The notes beneath the pieces were generated by a model. That model was not told where the DNA came from and searched no databases. It was given only the letters and a program-made list of their open reading frames with translations. Made by a program: the position numbers and the translations under genes. Below are positions 8,896 through 17,449 of a stretch of 64,000 nucleotides of DNA, piece after piece. The stretch's first letter is position 1, and each line of letters starts with the position of its first letter. The stretch is taken from positions 1 to 64,000 of the forward strand of contig NZ_JFYV01000004.1 of the NCBI RefSeq assembly GCF_000632225.1, written 5' to 3'. Source of the stretch: Sphingomonas sp. RIT328 (GTDB taxonomy: Bacteria > Pseudomonadota > Alphaproteobacteria > Sphingomonadales > Sphingomonadaceae).

Positions 8896-11800
8896 ATGGA
8901 TAAAATGAGCAAAGGTGATTGCACTAACCGTCGGCCATATCGCCTTTTTCGGCTGGCACTTGCTATATCTACGGCCCTAGGCTCGGCTCATTTTCTTCCA
9001 GCTACTGCACAAGTAGCGGCCCCACCCCCTGAAAGCCAGACGGTGGACAAAAACAGAGTTGACCTTTTTGCGGGCAAACTATCAATTGCAACAGCATCTA
9101 TATCGATGGGTCAGGCGCCCACCGGGCTATCATTGTTGTTCTTCCTAAGCCCAGGCGGACAGGGGTGGGCCGATAACGTCACCTCTTATATAGACAAGAG
9201 CGCTAACGGCATCACGACCGTCGTCCTAGATGGCAAATCTATTACATTTTCGTACAATGATGGGACATTCATCTCGAGAAAAGCGGATGGTAGTTCGCTT
9301 ACCTTCTCAGATGGTATATACACATTTACAGGGCGTGACGGACTAGTGGCACATTTTAGTGCCGCAATAACTGAACCATCCCCTTACTACGGGAATCAAG
9401 GATACGCCACGGATATACATTACCCAACGGGGCACACACTGACTTATTCCTATGACGTAGATGGAATATATAGCAGAATAGCTAGTGTATCCAGTAATCT
9501 CGGATATAAGATAGCTTTTCATTACTACGATGACCGGCCGTTTTCCACTAGTGGTTTCAATTGGTTTATCAAGACGCAAGCCGATTTGACGAACGTCGCG
9601 ACGGGGCGCGCTGTCTCTCTGCAGCTCTCCACTGGTCACGTAGCTGTTCCAGGGGTCGACTTTGGTTACACCGTAACCGATGCCATTGGGAGGCAAACTC
9701 AATATCTCGGTAGCGCCTCGCGAATTACTGGGATTGCCAAGCCTGAAAGCACCGCGGCAGATATCGAGCTATCGTATGATGTCAACGGGCAAGTCAGTAC
9801 GGTTAAAGACGCCCTGGGTACGACGACATATTCATACTCAGACGGAAATGACTACCGCACAACGACCGTAACCGACCCTCTAAATCATAAGAGTACCTAT
9901 AGGTTTTCGTTGGCCTCCCAATTGCCTGTTGAAATCGTAGATGCTTACGGCAATAAGACGAGCTACGATTATGACGATCTTGGCAGACTGAAGAAGGTTA
10001 CCTTCCCAGAAGGGAATGCAATAAGCTATGATTATGACAATCGTGGCAATGTATACCAAGTAAAACGATTTGCAAAACCGGCATCCGGCTTGCCGGAAAT
10101 TATCGAATCTGCAGGTTTTACCGAAGACTGTAGTTCATCAGCATCATGCAACAAGCCTATCTGGCTAAAGGACTCCGCCGGAAATCGAACGGATATTAGC
10201 TATGATGCTTCGACCGGGGCGGTCCTTTCCGTGCAAGCTCCTTTGGTGGGATCGGACACAAATAGACCCACGCGTGTCAATACGTACACCTATATCAACG
10301 GGGTCCAGTTTTTACAGGCTTCATCGATGTGTGCAGATTCTGCGTCGTGTGACGGTACCGCAAAACAGACGAAAACTTCATTTACATACAATGAACATGG
10401 TTTACCGGCTAGTATATCAAACGAGGCGGGAGATGGATCTTTAGCATCTAACGTTTTAATGAGCTACGATGATGTTGGGAACGTCATCAGCATTGATGGG
10501 CCACTCGCTGGAGCCGCGGATACAAGTGTATTTAGGTATAACGCAGACAGAGAGGTGGTTGGCTCAATAACGCCCGATCCGGATGGGACGGGGCCTGCGA
10601 AGCAGGCGGCGGTTCGAACCACGTATGACTCTCGGGGGCGGGTGACACGATCGGAAGTCGGTGTTGTCGCGGGCACCGATGATACATCATGGACGGCATT
10701 TGCTGCTCAGCAGCAAACGTCAACGAGCTATGACAATGCTGACAGACCTGTCGTCAGTACACTTAGTGGAGGCGATCTAAGCGAGACAACATCATACAGT
10801 TATGATCACCAGCGGCTGGACAGTCAAACAACCCTTATAGGTGGAGGCGATCCAGATCGCATTATAAAATACTCCTATGATGATAATGACCGCTTGGTTA
10901 AAAAGACGGAGGCGTATGGGTCGACGGCTCAGGCTGATACGTTTACAACATCGTTTACGGCAAATGGCAAGCCGTCTGCAGTAACGGATGCAAATGGAAA
11001 TGTGACCAGCTACTCGTATGACGGGTTTGATCGGCTGCTAACGACAACCTATCCTGGCGGCACTTATGAACTTTTGGGCTATGACAGTAACAGCAACGTT
11101 ACTAGCCGGCGGCTACGTGATGGGCAAACCGTTGCCTACCAATATGACGCTCTCAATCGACGCGTCTACGATGATAATCCCGGCGCAAACATTACGGAGG
11201 CAGATGTAAGCTACACATACGATAATTTTGGCCGGCTTTTGTCCGCAATTGATCAAAACGGCTGGTCAGTCAATACCGAGTATGATGCGCTCGGTCGTCC
11301 AGTTCGTGAATACAGCAATATATCGAGTACCGCTTTGCAGTATGACTCTGGTGGCCATCTAATTCGACAAACCTGGGGCGATGGTTTTTTTGTTACGTAC
11401 GAATATGACGCTGCTGGTAAAACGACTGTAATCCGCGAGAACGGAAGCCTTGCTTTAGCCGAATTTCTCTATGATGATTTAGGTCGCCGGACAACGCTCA
11501 CTCGTGGCAATGGAACGGTGACCAGCTATAATTATGATGCTATGTCACGACTACTTACCCTTAGCCATGACCTTGCGGGTAGTGCTTGGGACCAGACGTA
11601 TGCTTTTACGTATAACGGTGCCGGGCAGATCGCAACACGCTCGGGCAGCAACGATAGTTATGGGTGGAAAGACGCAACCAATGTAAGCCGTGACTATGCG
11701 GTAAATGCTTTAAATCAATATACTAAAGCCGGAGACGTAAGCTTCGGCTATGACGAGCGTGGCAACCTGGTAAGCTCAGGTAGTTCGACATATCAATATA

Positions 11801-12888
11801 ACTCGCGCAATCATCTCGTTTCCGACGGTAACGGCCAGTCGTTCTATCGCAATCCTGTAGGGCAATTGGCCCAGACTCCGGGGATAAAATATGATTGGGT
11901 GAACGGTCAACTGGCGCAGGAGTCTGGCGATAGCATTCAGCGCCGCTATGTCTACGGCCCCAACCCGGACGAGGTGCTGGTCTGGTATGAGGGAGCCGGC
12001 ACGAGTGACCGGCGCTATCTCCATACCGATGAGCGTAACAGCGTGGTGGCGGTCAGCAACGATGCCGGCAACGCGATCGCTATCAACAGCTACGACGAAT
12101 ACGGCATTCCAGGCACCAACAATCAGGGCCGCTTCCAATACACCGGCCAAGCTTGGATGCCTGAGCTCGGCATGTACGATTATAAGGCGCGCATGTACTC
12201 GCCGACGCTCGGCCGTTTTATGCAGACCGATCCCATTGGATACGATGATGGCACGAACTGGTATAACTACGTCGGCAGCGATCCAATCAACGCAACCGAT
12301 CCAAGCGGGACGCTTCTTGTATGGGCCTGCGTAGCCGGTAATTGTGGATATACTGATGATGGTAGGGGTTTTGGTCTCTCCCCCGGTGATTTACGCGGCT
12401 TGAATCCGGGTTTCGCGCCTAATGATCGTGAGAAGGATAATTCATCTGGCGCATCTAATCCTGCATCTAAGGATGATGGCTTAACATGTAAGGGAAGGGC
12501 GACGTTTTCAGCAGTGGGTCCTTATCCTCAAGCTTCAGGTGATTCCGCTTTTGCTCCGGGCGTCAAGCCTGCTAATCGAACCGTCGCCATTGCAGGAGCA
12601 CAGACATTTGGATTTGGCCGTAGGGCGCTTCGCCAAGGCGCGGCAGCGAGTATCCGTATCTCACCTGAGGGTCTAGACGACGTCCTCAGCGCCACAGGTG
12701 GACCAAAGCCACCATACACGGTGAGTGACTACGGCGACGCAAATATTCGAAACGCTCCCGGAACACGCTTTGATATTTACCGGTTTGCGACGAAGGAAGG
12801 CGCCCTTGCTTTCGGAAAGCGAACGGTGCCGTATACGGTTAAAGTTCCAGCAGGTGGCCATTGCCCGCCTGGTGCATCTGCGAAATAG
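8896..12888 (+). CDS. large Sec-exported YD/RHS-repeat protein 1 with unique C-terminal tip (1330 aa)
   Basis: N-terminal signal peptide (residues about 15-40, ending PATAQ), then a post-signal motif shared with the other two large YD proteins here (PPPESQ..D.N.VDLF.G). About 1000 residues of YD repeats follow (YDALGRP, YDDLGRRTTLTRGNGTVTSY). The RHS core ends with GRFMQTDPIGYDDGTNWYNY and DPSG near residue 1138. The last about 190 residues are unique and unrecognised (tip): in polymorphic toxins this is the effector domain. The gene is AT-rich with unusual codons except for its last core segment (about 11,940-12,310), which is GC-rich. A coupled downstream gene may encode immunity. ATG 8905 is an alternative start. 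Confidence 0.85.
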   Translation: MDKMSKGDCTNRRPYRLFRLALAISTALGSAHFLPATAQVAAPPPESQTVDKNRVDLFAGKLSIATASISMGQAPTGLSLLFFLSPGGQGWADNVTSYIDKSANGITTVVLDGKSITFSYNDGTFISRKADGSSLTFSDGIYTFTGRDGLVAHFSAAITEPSPYYGNQGYATDIHYPTGHTLTYSYDVDGIYSRIASVSSNLGYKIAFHYYDDRPFSTSGFNWFIKTQADLTNVATGRAVSLQLSTGHVAVPGVDFGYTVTDAIGRQTQYLGSASRITGIAKPESTAADIELSYDVNGQVSTVKDALGTTTYSYSDGNDYRTTTVTDPLNHKSTYRFSLASQLPVEIVDAYGNKTSYDYDDLGRLKKVTFPEGNAISYDYDNRGNVYQVKRFAKPASGLPEIIESAGFTEDCSSSASCNKPIWLKDSAGNRTDISYDASTGAVLSVQAPLVGSDTNRPTRVNTYTYINGVQFLQASSMCADSASCDGTAKQTKTSFTYNEHGLPASISNEAGDGSLASNVLMSYDDVGNVISIDGPLAGAADTSVFRYNADREVVGSITPDPDGTGPAKQAAVRTTYDSRGRVTRSEVGVVAGTDDTSWTAFAAQQQTSTSYDNADRPVVSTLSGGDLSETTSYSYDHQRLDSQTTLIGGGDPDRIIKYSYDDNDRLVKKTEAYGSTAQADTFTTSFTANGKPSAVTDANGNVTSYSYDGFDRLLTTTYPGGTYELLGYDSNSNVTSRRLRDGQTVAYQYDALNRRVYDDNPGANITEADVSYTYDNFGRLLSAIDQNGWSVNTEYDALGRPVREYSNISSTALQYDSGGHLIRQTWGDGFFVTYEYDAAGKTTVIRENGSLALAEFLYDDLGRRTTLTRGNGTVTSYNYDAMSRLLTLSHDLAGSAWDQTYAFTYNGAGQIATRSGSNDSYGWKDATNVSRDYAVNALNQYTKAGDVSFGYDERGNLVSSGSSTYQYNSRNHLVSDGNGQSFYRNPVGQLAQTPGIKYDWVNGQLAQESGDSIQRRYVYGPNPDEVLVWYEGAGTSDRRYLHTDERNSVVAVSNDAGNAIAINSYDEYGIPGTNNQGRFQYTGQAWMPELGMYDYKARMYSPTLGRFMQTDPIGYDDGTNWYNYVGSDPINATDPSGTLLVWACVAGNCGYTDDGRGFGLSPGDLRGLNPGFAPNDREKDNSSGASNPASKDDGLTCKGRATFSAVGPYPQASGDSAFAPGVKPANRTVAIAGAQTFGFGRRALRQGAAASIRISPEGLDDVLSATGGPKPPYTVSDYGDANIRNAPGTRFDIYRFATKEGALAFGKRTVPYTVKVPAGGHCPPGASAK

Positions 12889-12896
12889 GAGGAGAT

Positions 12897-13370
12897 ATGT
12901 TTATTGACGTACCTACTACCACTGAGGCGGGTGTAATCCGCTTAACCTCAGCCCGTTCCAATTGTGAAATCGTTCGCAATGTAACGGATGATGAGCTTGG
13001 CGATATAATTGAAGGTCGATGTGGCGAAAAAGCTGTATTTATAACTCGGGCACTTAAAAACATTCGGGTTGATCGCATTTCACCGTGCCGTGCTGTGATG
13101 ACCGTATTCGCCGTGAATAAGCCAAAGCTACTTCTACTTGATAACTGCAGTGCAAAACTAAATATAAAAAACGTTGGTGATATTTGGTTAAAAAACCTCA
13201 CCCATCGTTATCATGTCTCTGCCTCTCAGGTGGAGTATGTCTCATTCGAAATGGTCAGGCGGCAGGTGGGTTGCTATAAAGTTACTGTCACATTCGATGC
13301 TGACGCGAAGGCAGGTAAAGTAAATGCTTATATGCAAAGGTCTGGCAAATATTGCCTTGACAAATCATGA
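12897..13370 (+). CDS. candidate immunity protein for YD protein 1 tip (157 aa)
   Basis: Begins at ATG 12897 (MFIDVPTTTEAGVIRLTSAR). Its AGGAGGA ribosome site (12887-12893) overlaps the stop codon of the large YD gene, so translation is tightly coupled. There is no signal peptide, so it is cytosolic. It is cysteine-containing (SNCEIV, EGRCGE, SPCRAV, DNCSAK, VGCYKV, KYCLD) and AT-rich like the upstream tip. Polymorphic-toxin genes are usually followed directly by an immunity gene, and that context is the only basis for the role. No family is recognised. Confidence 0.55.
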   Translation: MFIDVPTTTEAGVIRLTSARSNCEIVRNVTDDELGDIIEGRCGEKAVFITRALKNIRVDRISPCRAVMTVFAVNKPKLLLLDNCSAKLNIKNVGDIWLKNLTHRYHVSASQVEYVSFEMVRRQVGCYKVTVTFDADAKAGKVNAYMQRSGKYCLDKS

Positions 13371-13694
13371 TCGGTTAGCCGATGCGCTCCGGTTTGGGCA
13401 TGATTGAGCGGATCAATTAATCCTCTACGCTGGAATGCGTTGGGATCATGCTATCCGCGAAGGGCATCGGCATCGGGTCAGGCCATAGCGGATCGATGAA
13501 GATGCGTGAACCACCTCAAGTCTTCGCCCACAACTCCGCCGCGTCGACCTTCCCTTGGTCGCTAAGCCTAAATCCCTACACGTGTTCGCAGCAGCGCCGG
13601 ACGAATGTAAACCCCCACCTTACCGACATAAAGCATCGGCTGGGCGTGGCCCGGGGCCTTCTCAAACCACAAAAACACACACAAGGCCTATCAT
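13371..13694. other. gap without recognised gene
   Basis: About 320 bases. Frames on both strands are interrupted and show no family. A small hairpin (ATCGG TTAG CCGAT) lies just after the immunity-gene stop but lacks a T-run, so it is not called a terminator. Confidence 0.3.
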
Positions 13695-14042
13695 TCAGCA
13701 TAATCCACGGGCATGGAGCCAGTTCAGTTGATCCGTGGCACCGGCGATCGACGCTTCTGTCGTCAGGGTAATCTCGCCAAGGCGCTGAAACACTGCGTCG
13801 GCTTGCGCGTGCATCAGCACCGTCAGGCCTAGGGCGTAGTCGTAGCTTTCAGCGTGCGAGGCCTTAAAACACCGGCGTGTCGCGCTCGTCACGGACCCGA
13901 CGCGCTCCGCCAAGCACATATCGATAATCTCGCGGGCATGATCCTGAACGGGGGTCAGCGGCTGCCCTTTCCAAGTTTCGCTGCCAGCCCAACGATGCAC
14001 ATTAGCAAGCGGGTGATCTGGTAATCCATCGAACCGATCCAC
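13695..14042 (-). CDS. hypothetical protein, 115 aa
   Basis: A soluble, helix-rich frame (MDRFDGLPDHPLANVHRWAG ... DHAREIIDMCLAERVGS ... ALGLTVLMHAQADAVFQRLG) with protein-like composition, starting at GTG 14042. No signal peptide or known motif. It lies alone between the YD gene and a resolvase gene. No family is recognised and it could be a fragment. Confidence 0.35.
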   Translation of the reverse strand: MDRFDGLPDHPLANVHRWAGSETWKGQPLTPVQDHAREIIDMCLAERVGSVTSATRRCFKASHAESYDYALGLTVLMHAQADAVFQRLGEITLTTEASIAGATDQLNWLHARGLC

Positions 14043-14422
14043 GGTTATTTAGAAGGCCGAGTCGCAGGGCTGACCGGGTGGCTTCGACCATCCTTCCAAC
14101 GACTTTTGAAGATCTGTTCTCACAAGGGTCTTGCCTGCTTGAACGTCTCAGCCTCAAGACACATAGGCAAAGCACTGGCTGCGACGGTAGTCGGTAGCGC
14201 CTCGCCATCATTGTGACGATATGGCGAGGCGCTTTTCACAGACCGCCGTAAAGGTCCCGCTGACACCTCCGATCACCGCTGCCCGACTCTACCAGTCTCT
14301 TAGAGTATACCGTAATCGTACGCTCTGGGTAAACAGCTTTGCCGTTCAACCAGGGTCCATCTCGGTGAGATTGAACACAACGCGGCGAGGGTCAAGAAGC
14401 TGGCCGAACAGTTGAGGCTCAT
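14043..14422. other. gap upstream of second resolvase
   Basis: About 380 bases without a supportable gene. A 64-codon frame (14,221-14,415, MARRFSQTAVKVPL) has no ribosome site or family. Around 14,280-14,415 the sequence may contain the promoter or the recombination site of the resolvase, but no clear inverted-repeat res subsites were found by eye. Confidence 0.25.
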
Positions 14423-14989
14423 ATGGCGCTTTTCGGCTACGCACGCGTGTCCACCATCGATCAGGATGTGAGCATCCAGGAAGCGGCTCTGCGCAACGCC
14501 GGATGCCAGACAATAAGATCGGAGAAGAAGTCTGGATCGGAGCAGAGAGGGCGGACCGAGCTGCAGACGCTCCTCGACTTCCTACGGCAGGGCGACACGC
14601 TGGTCGTCACGCGCATCGATCGGTTGGCGCGATCGATGAAAGACCTGCAGGACATCGTTCATGAGCTGAGGGGCAGGGGGATCACGCTCAAGGCAACTGA
14701 GCAGCCAATCGACACCGCTACGGCTGCAGGGAAGGTCTTCCTAGACATGCTTGGTGTCTTTGCAGAGTTCGAGACCAACCTTCGCCGCGAGCGGCAGGCG
14801 GAAGGGATCGAGGCGGCTAAGGCGCGTGGCGTCTACAAGGGCGGCAAAGCGCGCATTAATCCCGATACCGTACAAGCCCTCATCGCTGAAGGCGTAAGAC
14901 CGTCGGAGATCCCTCGCCAGCTTGGGATTTCTCAAGGCACCGTCTACCGCTTCGTTGGGGAAAAGGTGCAGCCACCGATCGAGCTGTAG
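14423..14989 (+). CDS. Tn3-type serine resolvase / DNA invertase
   Basis: 188 residues, full length for the family. The start MALFGYARVSTIDQDVSIQE holds the catalytic serine. TLVVTRIDRLARSMKDLQDI, FLDMLGVFAEFETNLRRERQ and EGIEAAKARGVYKGGKARI are the family's conserved catalytic and hinge blocks. The C-terminal helix-turn-helix is RPSEIPRQLGISQGTVYRFV. It would catalyse site-specific resolution or inversion. A hairpin at 14,995-15,017 follows the stop. No transposase partner was seen, so it is a stand-alone recombinase or remnant of a transposon. Confidence 0.85.
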   Translation: MALFGYARVSTIDQDVSIQEAALRNAGCQTIRSEKKSGSEQRGRTELQTLLDFLRQGDTLVVTRIDRLARSMKDLQDIVHELRGRGITLKATEQPIDTATAAGKVFLDMLGVFAEFETNLRRERQAEGIEAAKARGVYKGGKARINPDTVQALIAEGVRPSEIPRQLGISQGTVYRFVGEKVQPPIEL

Positions 14990-14994
14990 CGGTT

Positions 14995-15017
14995 AGGCGG
15001 GCGCGGGGCACCCGCCT
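14995..15017. terminator. candidate terminator hairpin between convergent genes
   Basis: AGGCGGG (14,995-15,001) pairs with CCCGCCT (15,011-15,017), and GGTTTG follows. It sits between the resolvase stop and the convergent mucR stop, where a shared terminator is expected. The T-run is short, so efficiency is uncertain. Confidence 0.4.
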
Positions 15018-15024
15018 GGTTTGA

Positions 15025-15483
15025 TCACGCCTCTACTTTGCCTTCGTTGGGTCGGGCATCCATATTGTCTAACCGCTTGCTCTTGCAACCAAGGCCGATG
15101 GTCTTGGCCATCACGCTACGGCTCTCGCAATAGGACGGGGCAACCATCGGGTAATCGGATTTGAGGGCATAACGCTGCCGATACTCGTCCGGGGTCAGGC
15201 CATTGGTCGCCAGGTGGTGGCGGAGCGTACGGTACGGCTTGCCGTCGATCATTGAGATGATGTGATCTCTGGACGCGAGCGACTTGCGCACCGACACGGC
15301 CGGAGTAACCTCTGGCGAGCTTGTATCCTCCTCTACGTCAGGCTCACCAAGCTTCGTCACGGCTGCTTACATCGACCGCAGAAAAGCCGGAACGTCATCC
15401 GAGGGCGTACGGGTATTGGAATTGCGCAACCACGCGATGGTGAGTTCGGTGGCAAGCTCGACGGTGTTGGTAGACAGGGACAT
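15025..15483 (-). pseudogene. mucR: MucR/Ros-family transcriptional regulator with in-frame stop
   Basis: The first 38 codons (MSLSTNTVELATELTIAWLR ... VPAFLRSM) are the usual MucR N-terminus. They end in TAA at 15,369-15,367, and the same frame continues as AAVTKLGEPDVEEDT through the Ros/MucR DNA-binding domain (PAVSVRKSLASRDHIISMID, LTPDEYRQRYALKSDYPMVA) to 15,025. The whole is 153 codons, normal for MucR, so one codon became a stop. A GTG two codons after it could re-initiate a 111-residue DNA-binding part. The zinc-binding cysteines are replaced, as in some MucR homologues. Confidence 0.75.
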
Positions 15484-15502
15484 TCTCACTCACTCGTTAC
15501 AG

Positions 15503-15522
15503 GGCTCCCGCACCCGGGAGCC
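15503..15522. other. perfect 8-bp hairpin upstream of mucR
   Basis: GGCTCCCG (15,503-15,510), loop CACC, CGGGAGCC (15,515-15,522), followed by TTTG on the plus strand. It lies 20 bases upstream of the mucR start, so it is either in the mucR leader or the terminator of a lost neighbour. Confidence 0.4.
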
Positions 15523-15565
15523 TTTGTGCGGATGGCAGCATCAATACCGCTTGGCTGAGGGATAG

Positions 15566-15732
15566 CTAAAGGTTGATGCCTCGCTTGATCATCTCGGCCG
15601 CAGCCATTCTGGCGATCGCGATGGCGGGTTTCGCGCGGAATATATCTGCAAGGTCGAGCAGGTCTTCATTATCGAGCGTGATGATAGCCTCTTCAACCTC
15701 AGCGAGGCTTTGTACCGCGGTCGCACTGCTAG
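15566..15732 (-). pseudogene. truncated C-terminal remnant of an unknown gene
   Basis: Reading leftwards, the frame gives ATAVQSLAEVEEAIITLDNE, then DLLDLADIFRAKPAIAIARM and AAAEMIKRGINL, ending at a TAG complementary to 15,566-15,568. It is protein-like but has no start: at about 15,733 the sequence switches to the traA helicase fragment on the other strand. This marks a recombination junction. No family is recognised. Confidence 0.35.
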
Positions 15733-17085
15733 ACGCGAGTCGCCGTCACCGGCGTCCAGGGCACCGCCGGCAGCGGTAAGACCAGCACCACCCTCAGCAC
15801 CTACGCCACGGCGGCGCGCGACCAGGGCATCACCGTGCGCGCGCTGGCTCCTACCGTCACCGCCGCCGAGACGCTGGGCAAGTCGATCGACGCCGAGCCC
15901 ATGACCGTGGCGAGCCTGCTCCTCCACGGCATCCCCGATCGCCACGGCCCCGAGGCATGGATCGTCGACGAGGCGAGCCTGCTGTCCGCCCGGGACGCGC
16001 AGCACCTGCTCGCGCGTACCCGCGATGCCGGTGCCCGCCTCGTCCTCAGCGGCGACCGCCAGCAGCTCGGTAGCGTTGGGGCCGGCAAGGTGTTCGAGCA
16101 GCTCCAGCGCGCCGACATGACGACGGTCACGCTCAAGGAGATCGTCCGCCAGACCACCCCCCACACCCGCGCCGCGATCGAGGCGCTGATCGACGGGCGT
16201 ATCGGCAAGGCGCTCGACCATCTCGATGCCGGCGCGGGCCGCGACAAAGGTGCGATCACCGAGCACGCCGAAGCCGACATCCGCCGCGCCATGCTCGTGC
16301 GCGATTTTCTCGCGCTCACCCCCCGAACGAGCGCGCCGGCACCATCGTCCTCGATCCCACCCGCGAAGGCCGCGCCCTCCTCCCCGGCACGATCCGGCTC
16401 GGCCTGATCCGCGACGGCACACTGGGCAGCGAAGCCATCGCCGCCACCGTGCTGGAGGCCCGCGAACTGCGCACCGAGGAGCGCAAGCGCGCGCTCAACT
16501 ACACCCCCGGCGATGTCGTCGTGATCCGCAAGGGGGTCCCCAAGCACAGCGTCGCCGCCGGCACCGGCTACACTGTCGCCGCGATCGACGGCCGGACGGT
16601 GCAGCTCACCGATCCCAAGGGCAAGGCGATCGACTGGAAGCCCGCATCCTGGGGCGCGACGTTCGCCAAGGCGTTCACCGAGGTGGACGCCGAGTTCCGC
16701 ACCGGCGACCGCGTGCAGTTCACCCGCAACGACTATCGCGCCGACCGCCGCAACAGCATGGTCGCCACCGTCCTCGCGGTCGATCCCGCCCATGCCGGCA
16801 TCACCGTTGCCATGCCGGACGGCACCGAGCAGGCGCTCGACGTGCGCCGGCTCGCCCACCGCTACGTCCGCCCCGGTTGGGTCCAGACCGTCCACGCCGC
16901 CCAGGGGGCCACCGCCACCCGTGCTCGCCCACATGGAGAGCTTCCGCCGCACCGTCCACGCCAAGAGCCTCTACGTCGCGCTCTCCCGCGCCCGCGACAC
17001 CGCGTTCCTCTACACCGACGATCGCGATAGCCTCAACGCGGCCACCGCCCAGCGCAGCGGCAACCAAGCCGCTGCGCTCGATTAG
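15733..17085 (+). pseudogene. traA: TraA relaxase-helicase, C-terminal helicase half, frameshifted
   Basis: Opens abruptly in RecD-like helicase motif I (VQGTAGSGKTSTTLST), then motif II (EAWIVDEASLLSARDAQHLL) and motif III (LVLSGDRQQLGSVGAGK). After a frame change near 16,320 it continues LLPGTIRLGLIRDG ... NYTPGDVVVIRKGV ... HRYVRPGWVQTVHAAQGAT. After a second change near 16,920 it ends VLAHMESFRRTVHAKSLYVA, then LSRARDTAFLYTDDRDS. These are the helicase motifs of Ti-type TraA conjugative relaxases. The N-terminal relaxase domain is absent, so this copy cannot nick oriT and is a relic of conjugative transfer. Confidence 0.8.
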
Positions 17086-17149
17086 AGCATGGGGTGGGCG
17101 TTCGATGACGGGGTCGCCGGATTGTGACCCATTGTGCCGTCAGCGGAGT

Positions 17150-17449
17150 TCAAGGGCGGCTGGGCTGTTGGCTGTAAGCTGCAACGATCCCATACGTTAC
17201 TGACATTAAGAACAACGCAACCCCAGCCCACAGTCCAAGCCTGGACTGCGATTCATGTATCGCGTCATATGTAACCGCTAGCGACCCCGCCAGAGTTGCC
17301 AACACTCTTGGGAATACAGTATTGCTGTATCGACGGCATGCCTCTCGATGCCATACTGATAGTATGACTAGAACAACTCTCTCGTATATTGCCCAGTCCA
17401 GGATTACACCAATGACTGCACACCCTGGGTATAGTAGATAATTTTCCAT
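17150..17449 (-). CDS. candidate membrane immunity protein for YD protein 2 (99 aa)
   Basis: The ATG at 17,449 shares its A with the TAA stop of the large YD gene (TAATG), giving one-base overlap and coupled translation. The protein has two to three hydrophobic segments (PGCAVIGVILDWAIYERVVL, VLATLAGSLAV, GLWAGVALFLMSVTYGIVAA), so it is probably in the inner membrane. The matching toxin tip is itself alanine/glycine-rich and hydrophobic, which fits a membrane-acting effector guarded by a membrane immunity protein. The role is inferred from position. Confidence 0.55.
   Translation of the reverse strand: MENYLLYPGCAVIGVILDWAIYERVVLVILSVWHREACRRYSNTVFPRVLATLAGSLAVTYDAIHESQSRLGLWAGVALFLMSVTYGIVAAYSQQPSRP

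Noticed and set aside
8896..12888. YD protein 1 as a T6SS-delivered RHS toxin
   Set aside because: It has a Sec signal peptide, and there is no PAAR domain or vgrG/T6SS gene in the window.
15801..16964. A 387-codon minus-strand frame across the traA helicase fragment
   Set aside because: The helicase motifs are on the plus strand; this frame is glycine/alanine-rich with no motif.
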